Shown here piece after piece: positions 16,504-23,341 of a stretch of 31,811 nucleotides of DNA; positions within the stretch are counted from its first letter, which is position 1, and each line of letters begins with the position of its first letter. Made by a program: the position numbers and the translations under genes. The DNA lies in NCBI GenBank assembly GCA_023451395.1, contig JAEXZL010000192.1, positions 1-31,811 on the forward strand, in the 5' to 3' direction. The notes under the pieces are model-generated. The model was not told where the DNA came from. It saw only the letters and a list, made by a program, of their open reading frames with translations, and made no database searches. Source of the stretch: Bacillota bacterium. Its GTDB lineage: Bacteria > Bacillota > Clostridia > Clostridiales > Clostridiaceae.

Positions 16504-16543
16504 ACCCTCGTGCCCCCTTTATGATGTAATGGGTTATATTCCC

Positions 16544-16572
16544 ATTATACAAGAACGTATGTTCGATGTAAA
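16544..16572 (-). promoter_or_regulatory. Promoter of the sigma factor gene
   Basis: On the minus strand TTTACA (16567-16572) and a perfect TATAAT (16544-16549) are separated by exactly 17 bases. The spacer contains the LexA box. Transcription would start near 16537, leaving about 34 bases of leader with the AAGGGGG site. Confidence 0.8.
16552..16565 (-). promoter_or_regulatory. LexA (SOS) operator inside the sigma factor promoter
   Basis: The minus strand reads CGAACATACGTTCT. The Bacillus-type LexA/DinR box is CGAACRNRYGTTYC, so 13 of 14 positions agree (final T instead of C), with a good inverted symmetry. It fills the spacer between -35 and -10, where LexA would block RNA polymerase until DNA damage triggers its cleavage. 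Confidence 0.85.
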
Positions 16573-16624
16573 TAGAAATATTTTCCATATAATAAAATGT
16601 TAAATTAAATTCTAGTTTGTAAGA

Positions 16625-16812
16625 GTAATTTCTACATATCTAGAAGTTAACTTTCCTTTTATATATTAGGTATGCACCAATAGGCATAAATTCCTTACAC
16701 CACTAAAGATAAATTTCTTACATATATAAGTATAATTTCCTACTGTTATAGTTATATTTTCTATCTATAATAAGATAAACTTCTTATTACAAATCATTAA
16801 ACTTCTATAAAA
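16625..16812. repeat. Degenerate direct-repeat array, about 22-bp period
   Basis: A motif near wTAAAyTTCyTAy recurs. Examples are ATAAATTCCTTACA (16686), ATAAATTTCTTACA (16709), TATAATTTCCTACT (16731), TTATATTTTCTATC (16752) and ATAAACTTCTTATT (16775). The central TTC falls at 16691, 16715, 16737, 16759, 16781 and 16803, giving steps of 24, 22, 22, 22 and 22. Weaker units lie at 16630, 16653 and perhaps 16610. The step is about two helical turns, so all copies face the same side of the DNA. This looks like a regulator-binding array; AT-rich drift is the alternative. Confidence 0.5.
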
Positions 16813-16909
16813 AGCTTATTCTCTTATAAGCCTATACCGTAAGACTACTATATTTTCCCATTAGCTATTTATTTTAAGAAAATCTTAAGATGGATAGACT
16901 ATACTCATA

Positions 16910-16938
16910 TAGCAAAAGCCTATTAATGGTGTTATACT
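16910..16938 (+). promoter_or_regulatory. Candidate extended -10 promoter for the GT39-like gene
   Basis: TGTTATACT (16930-16938) is an extended -10 element with TATACT. A poor -35 (TAGCAA, 16910-16915) lies 17 bases upstream. Transcription would start near 16945, about 40 bases before the ATG at 16985. Confidence 0.4.
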
Positions 16939-16984
16939 ATATCGAGAAAAGATTGCCTTAACAGCTTTTTAAAAGGAGATTATT

Positions 16985-18289
16985 ATGTTCAGTCTAAAAA
17001 ATGAAAAACCAAAAACAAAGCTTATTCTTTTTTTAATTCTAGGGTTATTTTTAGCTCTATGCTTTTTATCTTTTTTTATTCATGGTAATGAAACTCTATT
17101 AGGGGATTTTGAGACCATGAACAACGATGATGTTAAATATTTAAGAAGTGCCTGGACCTTACTTGAAACAGGGCAATATACCTATAAAAATCCAGAAGTA
17201 CCTACAGTATTTATAATGCCAGGTCTCACTACTGTTCTAGCAGCCTTTGTTGCACTCTTTGGTCAATATCCAATACTTCCCTTTAAAATTTTTCAAGCCC
17301 TTTTAGGTGCCTGTAGCTTATATATGGTGTTTTTAATTGCAAGAAAGTACTTTTCAGAGAGAGCAGCTCTTATAACTACTTTCATGGGTGCTATTTATTT
17401 TCCTAATATATATGTGACTAACGTACTGCTCACAGAACAGATTTTTTCCTTTCTCTTCGCACTTTTAGTGCTCATTGTTTACTATGCTATAAGTGAGAAG
17501 AAGCTTACATATTACATACTAGGAGGAATAACCTTGGGTCTTATGGCCCTATTTAGGCCAACAATATTGCTCTTTCCAGTGGTAGTGCTAATTTTGTGGA
17601 TTATTCACAAATATAAGATTATAGAAATGGTTAAATATGCTCTAATAGTTATAGGCATTGTATGTGCTTTGCTAGCCCCCTGGATAATCAGAAACTATTT
17701 AACCTTTGATAGATTTATTCCTCTCACCATTTCCAGCGGTAATCCCTTTCTTCAGGGTACCTTTATTAATTATGATCAATCTGTAAGAGAAATAGAAAAC
17801 ATAGATTATGAAGCCCTTATAAGGGAAGAAGGGGTCTTAGATTATGACAAGTTTGGTAAGGATGAAATAGTAACGGATGAGGTGGAAACCTGGATAGGGA
17901 AATATCGAATAAAAAATATAATGACCAAGGAGCCCCTAAAATATTTATACTGGTATACTATAGGCAAAACCATAGAAAATTGGAAGGGTACCTTCCTCTG
18001 GATTAACCTCTTTAATTTACCTAATTCCTTGGGGCTTGTTATTTCAGTAATAGAGCATTATATATTTATTATTTTTGCTGTCATAGGGATAATTCAATTA
18101 AAAAGGAAAAGGAAGCTTAAAGGTATGTATTGGCTCCCAATTCTTTCAATACTTTATTTTAACTTTGCTCATCTACCCTTTTACGCCTTTCCACGATATG
18201 TATATCCAGTGATGTTTTGTGTGATGCTTTTTTCCGGTTATGCGGTAGATTCTCTTCTAAATAAAAGATCAAAATTTAAAACTTTGTAG
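16985..18289 (+). CDS. GT39-like integral-membrane glycosyltransferase (PMT_2/ArnT superfamily, GT-C fold)
   Basis: This 434-residue membrane protein has about ten helices. The first loop holds acidic residues (NDDVKYLRSAW, 47-57), the position of the catalytic Asp in GT-C enzymes of the PMT/ArnT group. 'GLMALFRPTILLFPVV' and 'LLAPWIIRNYLTFDRFIPLT' are typical later blocks of the family. Such proteins take a sugar from a polyprenyl-phosphate donor and transfer it outside the membrane to protein, lipid or polysaccharide. AAAAGGAG precedes the ATG. It is followed after 95 bases by the LCP gene on the same strand. A polyprenyl-phosphate sugar could come from the DPM1-like enzyme encoded at 28439-29140, but this link is inference. 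Acceptor and sugar are unknown. Confidence 0.8.
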   Translation: MFSLKNEKPKTKLILFLILGLFLALCFLSFFIHGNETLLGDFETMNNDDVKYLRSAWTLLETGQYTYKNPEVPTVFIMPGLTTVLAAFVALFGQYPILPFKIFQALLGACSLYMVFLIARKYFSERAALITTFMGAIYFPNIYVTNVLLTEQIFSFLFALLVLIVYYAISEKKLTYYILGGITLGLMALFRPTILLFPVVVLILWIIHKYKIIEMVKYALIVIGIVCALLAPWIIRNYLTFDRFIPLTISSGNPFLQGTFINYDQSVREIENIDYEALIREEGVLDYDKFGKDEIVTDEVETWIGKYRIKNIMTKEPLKYLYWYTIGKTIENWKGTFLWINLFNLPNSLGLVISVIEHYIFIIFAVIGIIQLKRKRKLKGMYWLPILSILYFNFAHLPFYAFPRYVYPVMFCVMLFSGYAVDSLLNKRSKFKTL

Positions 18290-18383
18290 ATAAATATGTT
18301 ATTAGTTTGTAAAATTTGTTACAATGTTATTATTGTTAACGTATAGTTAATATATAAACCCTGTATTATGTGGAGGCCATAAA

Positions 18384-19385
18384 ATGAGTAAAAAGAACGA
18401 GGGAAAGAAAAAAGGGAATAAGGGCTTGAAAATAACCTTATTAAGTATATTTTTTATATTGATATTTATCATTGGCTTTGGAGGCTTTTATATCTTTAGT
18501 ACCTTAAACAATATGGATAAAGAAACTATTGCTAAGGATAATGAATCTATTGGAATAGAAAAGGAAACCTTAGATAAATTTGAAGGAATGGATGACATAA
18601 CGAATATCTTACTGCTAGGGATAGACAGTAGAAGTACCGATTATGTAGGCCGTTCAGATTCTATGATGATTTTGACTATTGATAATATACATAATAAGTT
18701 AAAGCTTACCTCACTCATGAGAGATTCCTATGTGGACATTGATGGGCATGGAAAGGATAAGCTTAATCATGCCTATGCCTTTGGTAAAGGTCAGCTAGCA
18801 ATCAAGACCGTAAATCAAAACTTTCAACTGAATATAAAGGATTTTGTAGCTGTAGACTTTAATGGCTTAGAGGATATGATTGATGCCCTTGGGGGAGTAA
18901 ACATGACCATAACCAATGAGGAGCTTGCTTCACTTAACTCAAGCATAACAGAGCAATCAAGACTTAGAGGAGTATCTCCGAAGCATATTGATAAAGCCGG
19001 CAGCTATAATTTAAATGGTATTCAGGCTGTTGCTTATGCCAGAATAAGATACGCCTCCGGTGGAGACTATAAAAGAACTGAGAGACAGAGAGTTGTTTTA
19101 GAGGCAATGTTTAATAAAATTAAAAATGCAGGAGTTACTCAATTCCCTGCCATAGCTAATGAGTTGCTTCCAAATGTTAGGACAAGCTTAAGTAATATGC
19201 AGGTTATATCTCTTGGAACTAAGGTATTGTCCTCAGGAATTTCAGGTATTGAACAGCAGCGTTTCCCATTAGACAAGCATTCTAAGGGAGGCTACATAGG
19301 AAAGGTCTGGTACCTTCAGTTTGATAAGGATGCTACTAGGGAAGAAATATATAATTATTTATTTAATGATATAAAACCAGAGTAG
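18384..19385 (+). CDS. LCP (LytR-CpsA-Psr) family glycopolymer-peptidoglycan ligase
   Basis: This 333-residue protein has a basic cytoplasmic tail, one membrane helix (~16-40) and an extracellular LCP domain. Conserved marks are 'NILLLGIDSRSTDYVGRSDSMMI' region residues Asp81, Arg90 and Asp92, 'TSLMRDSYVDI' with Arg113/Asp114, 'KDKLNHAYAFG' (~124-134), and the Arg cluster 'ARIRYASGGDYKRTERQR' (~219-236). LCP enzymes move undecaprenyl-diphosphate-linked wall polysaccharide onto peptidoglycan muramic acid. GGAGG lies seven bases before the ATG. It sits between two polysaccharide blocks and could serve either. No convincing separate promoter is seen in the 94-base gap after the GT39-like gene, so co-transcription is likely. 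A terminator follows. Confidence 0.93.
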   Translation: MSKKNEGKKKGNKGLKITLLSIFFILIFIIGFGGFYIFSTLNNMDKETIAKDNESIGIEKETLDKFEGMDDITNILLLGIDSRSTDYVGRSDSMMILTIDNIHNKLKLTSLMRDSYVDIDGHGKDKLNHAYAFGKGQLAIKTVNQNFQLNIKDFVAVDFNGLEDMIDALGGVNMTITNEELASLNSSITEQSRLRGVSPKHIDKAGSYNLNGIQAVAYARIRYASGGDYKRTERQRVVLEAMFNKIKNAGVTQFPAIANELLPNVRTSLSNMQVISLGTKVLSSGISGIEQQRFPLDKHSKGGYIGKVWYLQFDKDATREEIYNYLFNDIKPE

Positions 19386-19418
19386 ATGTTATATTAAAGT
19401 AGATAAAAAAATATAATA

Positions 19419-19447
19419 AAAAAAGCATAGGCTTCCTATGCTTTTTT
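19419..19447. terminator. Bidirectional intrinsic terminator between the LCP gene and rfbD
   Basis: AAAAAAGCATAGG and CCTATGCTTTTTT pair perfectly over 13 bases around the loop CTT. A-runs and T-runs make it usable on both strands. It lies about 34 bases after the LCP stop (+) and 35 bases after the rfbD stop (-). Confidence 0.9.
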
Positions 19448-19481
19448 CATATATAAAACTGAATTAGATATAGTTATATGT

Positions 19482-20366
19482 CTATATATCTGCCTTTTCA
19501 ATAAAAACCTTAAGGGCTTCCTGCCATTCCCTCATTTCATCTCCTACAGTACACCTTAACATCATATTATCTAAAGATGAATAAGATGGTCTCTTAGCTG
19601 CCCTATTAACAAGCATATCTGAGGTTATAGGTTCAACGGTACAATCTATTCCTGCATATTTAACTATTGCGCTAGCAAAATCATACCATGAGCATTCCCC
19701 GGTACCAGTACAATGATAGGTTCCGTATTCATTACTTACTGTAAGCTTAATAATATGATGTGCTAGGTCCTCTGCATTGGTTGGATTACCTCTTTGATCA
19801 TTAACTACAGTTAGATGTCCCTTTTCCTTAGCAGCATTTAATATAGTATAGACAAAGTTTTTACCATTATAGCCATAAAGCCAAGCAGTTCTAACTATAA
19901 AATATTTTGAGGAGTATTTTTTAACAAATTCCTCTCCTACAAGCTTTGTCTTTCCATATACGCTAACAGGCGCAGGAGTTTCATACTCCTTTATTGGGGA
20001 GCTTCCTTCTCCGCTAAAGACATAATCTGTTGAAATGTGAATAAGCTTAGCTCCTACCTCCTCTGCGGCCATAGCCATATTTCTTGCGGCAAGAGCATTA
20101 ATTTTAAATGCTATATCAATATTGCTTTCGCAGGCATCAACATTTGTATAGGCAGCAGGGTTGATAATTACATCCGGCTTTAACTTATTTATATACTCTT
20201 TCACTTCTTCCTGCTTTGTAAGGTCTAAGTCCTGTATATCAATTCCAATGACTTCCGCTGCTTTAACCTCTGATGGAATATCCCCTAGCTCTGAGGACCC
20301 ATTTCTAATTATGTTCATAATTTGGCTTCCAAGCTGTCCCTTAGCACCGGTTATTAAAATTTTCAT
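19482..20366 (-). CDS. rfbD: dTDP-4-dehydrorhamnose reductase
   Basis: This 294-residue extended-SDR enzyme has the nucleotide-binding 'GAKGQLG' (7-13), 'INPAAYTNVDACE' (68-80), 'HISTDYVFSGEG' (110-121), the catalytic 'YGKTK' with Tyr137 and Lys141, and 'RTAWLYG' further on. These are the marks of RfbD/RmlD, which reduces dTDP-4-keto-L-rhamnose to dTDP-L-rhamnose, the last step of the pathway. AGGAGGG lies six bases before the ATG. It stands alone: rfbA, rfbB and rfbC are not in this window. It probably supplies dTDP-rhamnose for the rhamnosyltransferase-like GT2 enzymes encoded at 26213-28067. Confidence 0.93.
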   Translation of the reverse strand: MKILITGAKGQLGSQIMNIIRNGSSELGDIPSEVKAAEVIGIDIQDLDLTKQEEVKEYINKLKPDVIINPAAYTNVDACESNIDIAFKINALAARNMAMAAEEVGAKLIHISTDYVFSGEGSSPIKEYETPAPVSVYGKTKLVGEEFVKKYSSKYFIVRTAWLYGYNGKNFVYTILNAAKEKGHLTVVNDQRGNPTNAEDLAHHIIKLTVSNEYGTYHCTGTGECSWYDFASAIVKYAGIDCTVEPITSDMLVNRAAKRPSYSSLDNMMLRCTVGDEMREWQEALKVFIEKADI

Positions 20367-20441
20367 ATTTTTCCCTCCTAAGTTATATCCTTATTCAATA
20401 CTAATATTCACCTTTATACTTAAAATAATTAATTCTTAATA

Positions 20442-20470
20442 ATTATACTTTATAAAAAATTTATTGTCTA
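20442..20470 (-). promoter_or_regulatory. Promoter of rfbD
   Basis: On the minus strand TAGACA (20465-20470) and a perfect TATAAT (20442-20447) are 17 bases apart, about 75 bases upstream of the rfbD ATG. Confidence 0.6.
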
Positions 20471-20532
20471 TTGAACCTCTGAGTATTATTATTAATTTAT
20501 AAAAAATTAATGTAATATTGCTTCTTTTAGGG

Positions 20533-20538
20533 TATAAT
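20533..20538 (+). promoter_or_regulatory. Possible -10 box of the small transporter gene
   Basis: A perfect TATAAT lies 37 bases before the ATG at 20575. No good -35 is found at 16-18 bases upstream, so the site is tentative. Confidence 0.3.
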
Positions 20539-20574
20539 TATTTATTGACTTTAATAGACATATAGGAGGAAGAT

Positions 20575-20922
20575 ATGAACGCAGTTTTATTAGTTTTACT
20601 TAATTGTATAATGCTTGTTACAGGACAATTTCTATGGAAAATAGGACTTAGAGAAGTAGAGATAAATAGTTTTTCTAATGCAATAGCAGCGGTATTTAAC
20701 AAATACATATTCAGCGGTTTGGTAATATACATGCTGGCAACTTTTTATTGGTTTTATATTTTAAAGCGCTTTGATTTAACAAAGGTTTATCCCCTTCAGA
20801 GCATGAGCTATATAATAAGTCTTTTCATTGGTATATTCTTTTTAAATGAAAATGTATCTAGAAATACAATAATTGGTACAATTATTATCTTTATTGGAGT
20901 TTTTGTTATAAGCTATAAATAA
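20575..20922 (+). CDS. Small four-helix EamA/SMR-like transporter (ArnE/ArnF-like)
   Basis: This 115-residue protein consists of four hydrophobic helices, the size and layout of small multidrug resistance and ArnE/ArnF-type proteins. The helix-1 'GQFLWKIGL' (18-26) and the helix-3 block 'LTKVYPLQSMSYIISLFIG' (~66-84), with a central Pro and Ser, match the EamA/SMR pattern. Because it sits in a polysaccharide locus, a role in flipping an undecaprenyl-phosphate-linked sugar is more plausible than drug export, but no sequence feature proves it. ArnE/F normally work as a pair; only one such gene is present here, so a homodimer or a partner elsewhere would be needed. AGGAGGAAG precedes the ATG. 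A terminator overlaps the stop codon. Confidence 0.75.
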   Translation: MNAVLLVLLNCIMLVTGQFLWKIGLREVEINSFSNAIAAVFNKYIFSGLVIYMLATFYWFYILKRFDLTKVYPLQSMSYIISLFIGIFFLNENVSRNTIIGTIIIFIGVFVISYK

Positions 20923-20947
20923 AAGGAAGAGCATTGCTCTTCCTTTT
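20921..20947. terminator. Bidirectional terminator between the transporter and amidase genes
   Basis: AAAAGGAAGAGC and GCTCTTCCTTTT pair perfectly over 12 bases around the loop ATT. It overlaps the stop codons of the convergent genes on both sides (20920-20922 and 20946-20948). Confidence 0.85.
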
Positions 20948-23324
20948 ATTTATAAAATTCTTTTATAGTATTAAAAATTTGCTGAGCTGTCATATCCTGC
21001 TTTAAATTGTCCTTTATATTTAAAATATCAACAGGACTATCAATAAATCCACACTCTACTAGCACAGATGCCATATTGGTATTTCTTGTAACATAAAGAT
21101 TATGATCTCTTGGTCCTCTATTATAGAAGCCTACAGATGAGACTGCTGTAGCCATCTTTTGCGCTATTGTCTTACTATCAATAGCAGGCTGTGATGGTGT
21201 ACGGTCATAAGTAATACCATTTTCCACGTAAGTGCCTTCATTATCTATATTAGGTCTCCATGTGCTATAGTGGGTACTTGATCCTTTTGCAGAACCATTA
21301 TAAGAATCATGATGAATACTTACAAAGAATATAGCCCCTGAATTATTAGCAAATTTAGCTCTATCTTCTAGACTTGGTCCCTGAGAATCTACTGTTCTTG
21401 TCATTACAACATTATATCCAGCACTCTCTAATTTTGCTTTAAGCTTCAAAGATATGGCAAGATTAAGCTTTGCTTCCTCATATCTTATTCCATTGTGAGT
21501 TGCTAATGCTCCAGGATCAGAGCCGCCATGGCCGGGATCTATAACAATGGTCTTTTTCGAGCCCTTGTAAAAAGGAATAAATCTATATTCTAAATGTCCA
21601 TCATTACTAAAAACATAGACCTCTAAAGTATGTTTTCCTTGAGAAAAGCTCGATATATCACCAGTCAAGCTGTATCCAACCATATTCCCTTCAGGATATC
21701 CTGGAAATGCTGCATTTACATCTGGTCTGCTCACAGAAAGTCCAGTTTTTCCAATTAGCTTTCCATCAACATAAATATGAATTCCACTAACCCTAGAGGG
21801 GCTTAAGGCCCACCCGGATATAATTAGTTTATTTCCATCTATATTAGAGTTTGCCTTTGGAGTATCAACAGCCATATCATATTTAAGCTTATTCATAGCA
21901 AAGGTTCTATCTTCTTGCTTTTTAGTATTATCATTTCCAACTACTTCTATAGTTATTTTATTAACTCCAGCAGGTATTGTATCTTTTTTTATAGTATAGC
22001 TATAACCAACCTTGCTTCCACTTGGATATCCCTTAAAGATAGTAGTTACATCAGGTCTATCAACATTAGGTACCATACTATTAATTAGATCGTTATTTAA
22101 ATATATATTAATGGCTTTAATTCCTGCAGGGTGAAGTACCCACCCTTTAACATTAACATCAACATTATTTATTTTATCTGTGGCTAAAGGAGCATCAATA
22201 CTTGTCTTTATAGGAAGTGTAACTAAATTAATAGTTCGATCTTCTCTTTTACTAGTTCCATCTTCCCCAACTACCTCCAAAGATATAGTGTTTGCTCCAT
22301 TATTAAACCATTCTCGTTTTAAAGTAGCTAAATATCCTACCTTTGAGTCAGCTCCATATTTAGGAAAAGCTGCTATTACATCCTTTCTGTCAACATTGGG
22401 AGCAGTACTTAATACCAATTTACCATTTGCATATATATTAAAAATCTTTATTCCAGCTGGATGAAGCCCCCAGCCTCTTATTTCGAAGGTTGAGCTTCCT
22501 ATTACATCTGTAGACAAGGGTTTGTCTATTGATGTTTTTATTGGAAGTGAGCTATCAGGTACATTTATGTATCTGTCTTCTTTAATTACGCTTCCATCTT
22601 TCCCCTTTACTTCCACTGTAATCTTATTTCTACCCAAAAGTTTACCTGAAAGGTCCATGGTATATTTATATCCACTATTTTTATTGTTCAATGCATAATC
22701 AGGGTATACGTTAATTACATCTGGCCTGCTTATAGAAGGTTTTGTTTCACCTTTAAGCTTGCCATTTAAGTAGAAGCTAATTTTTTCTACTCCAACTAAG
22801 TTTATTCCCCACCCTGTAATATCCACTGTATTACTAGTTACATTAGCATTAGGTAGAGGTTTATCAATGCTCATCTTACTTTTACCAGATTTGCTTACTT
22901 TTATTTCTCTCTCTTCCTTCACGCTTATACCATTATTACCTACAACTTCTACTTTTAACTTGTGACTGCCCTCAGAGTATGTTGATAAATCTATATTATA
23001 TTTATATCCACTTGTATCACCTTGTGGATATCCAGGATATACGGCATCTACGTCTGGTCTGCTGATATTTGGTTTGGTAGTTCCCACAAGGAGGTTATCT
23101 AAGTAAATATTAATACCCTTTACTCCATTTAGTGATAATGCCCAACCTTCAACAGATATACTCTTAACAGCTGTGACTCCATTTAAAGGTGTATCAATAG
23201 CCATTAGGGTTCTCGTATCTCTCGCAGTAATTTGACTATTTTCAACTGCCTGCACTAAATGCGGTGCGATGTTAAGAAATAATATAAAACCTAAGGCTAA
23301 TGATAAAATCTTTTTATTTATCAT
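20946..23324 (-). CDS. Secreted N-acetylmuramoyl-L-alanine amidase (Amidase_3) with five Ig-like repeats
   Basis: This 792-residue exported autolysin has a signal peptide (residues ~1-26, MINKK then a hydrophobic core, ending near VQA), five repeats of about 110 residues (~41-588) and a C-terminal zinc amidase domain (~590-792). The catalytic domain shows 'IDPGHGGSDPG' (His599), 'YEEAKLNL' (Glu617), 'FVSIHHDS' (His671) and 'VLVECGFI' (Glu757), so all expected zinc and catalytic residues are present. It should cut the amide bond between muramic acid and L-alanine. The repeats match those of the adjacent glucosaminidase and may bind wall polymer. GAGGAGG precedes the ATG. The 17-base gap behind the glucosaminidase gene indicates one transcript. 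Confidence 0.92.
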   Translation of the reverse strand: MINKKILSLALGFILFLNIAPHLVQAVENSQITARDTRTLMAIDTPLNGVTAVKSISVEGWALSLNGVKGINIYLDNLLVGTTKPNISRPDVDAVYPGYPQGDTSGYKYNIDLSTYSEGSHKLKVEVVGNNGISVKEEREIKVSKSGKSKMSIDKPLPNANVTSNTVDITGWGINLVGVEKISFYLNGKLKGETKPSISRPDVINVYPDYALNNKNSGYKYTMDLSGKLLGRNKITVEVKGKDGSVIKEDRYINVPDSSLPIKTSIDKPLSTDVIGSSTFEIRGWGLHPAGIKIFNIYANGKLVLSTAPNVDRKDVIAAFPKYGADSKVGYLATLKREWFNNGANTISLEVVGEDGTSKREDRTINLVTLPIKTSIDAPLATDKINNVDVNVKGWVLHPAGIKAINIYLNNDLINSMVPNVDRPDVTTIFKGYPSGSKVGYSYTIKKDTIPAGVNKITIEVVGNDNTKKQEDRTFAMNKLKYDMAVDTPKANSNIDGNKLIISGWALSPSRVSGIHIYVDGKLIGKTGLSVSRPDVNAAFPGYPEGNMVGYSLTGDISSFSQGKHTLEVYVFSNDGHLEYRFIPFYKGSKKTIVIDPGHGGSDPGALATHNGIRYEEAKLNLAISLKLKAKLESAGYNVVMTRTVDSQGPSLEDRAKFANNSGAIFFVSIHHDSYNGSAKGSSTHYSTWRPNIDNEGTYVENGITYDRTPSQPAIDSKTIAQKMATAVSSVGFYNRGPRDHNLYVTRNTNMASVLVECGFIDSPVDILNIKDNLKQDMTAQQIFNTIKEFYK
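21561..23204 (-). repeat. Five ~110-residue protein repeats in the amidase
   Basis: Repeats start at about residues 41, 151, 263, 373 and 483. Each opens with an 'IDxP' segment, then has 'GW-x-L-x-x-x-G-(V/I)-K-x-I-x-x-Y', a conserved '(V/I)-x-R-x-D-V-x-x-x-(F/Y)-x-x-Y' and 'V-x-G-x-(D/N)-G-x-x-x-x-E-(D/E)-R'. Copies 3 and 4 are the most alike. The pattern is that of a beta-sandwich surface domain. Confidence 0.85.
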
Positions 23325-23341
23325 TTTTGCCTCCTCGGTTA

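Larger units (their letters stand above)
16573..16984. other. Long AT-rich intergenic region between divergent units
   Basis: The 480-base gap between the sigma factor (minus) and the GT39-like gene (plus) has no convincing ORF or RNA gene. It holds, from left to right, the LexA-controlled promoter, an array of degenerate direct repeats (about 16605-16862), a 6-bp inverted repeat TTAAGA-AAA-TCTTAA (16874-16888) and an extended -10 promoter at 16930-16938. Confidence 0.7.

Noticed and set aside
16605..16862. CRISPR array
   Set aside because: The units are 22 bp from core to core with degenerate motifs, and there are no identical 25-37 bp repeats with unique spacers.
18290..18383. Separate promoter for the LCP gene
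   Set aside because: The gap is AT-rich with several partial -10 matches (TATAGT, TATAAA), but none has a fitting -35 at 16-18 bases.
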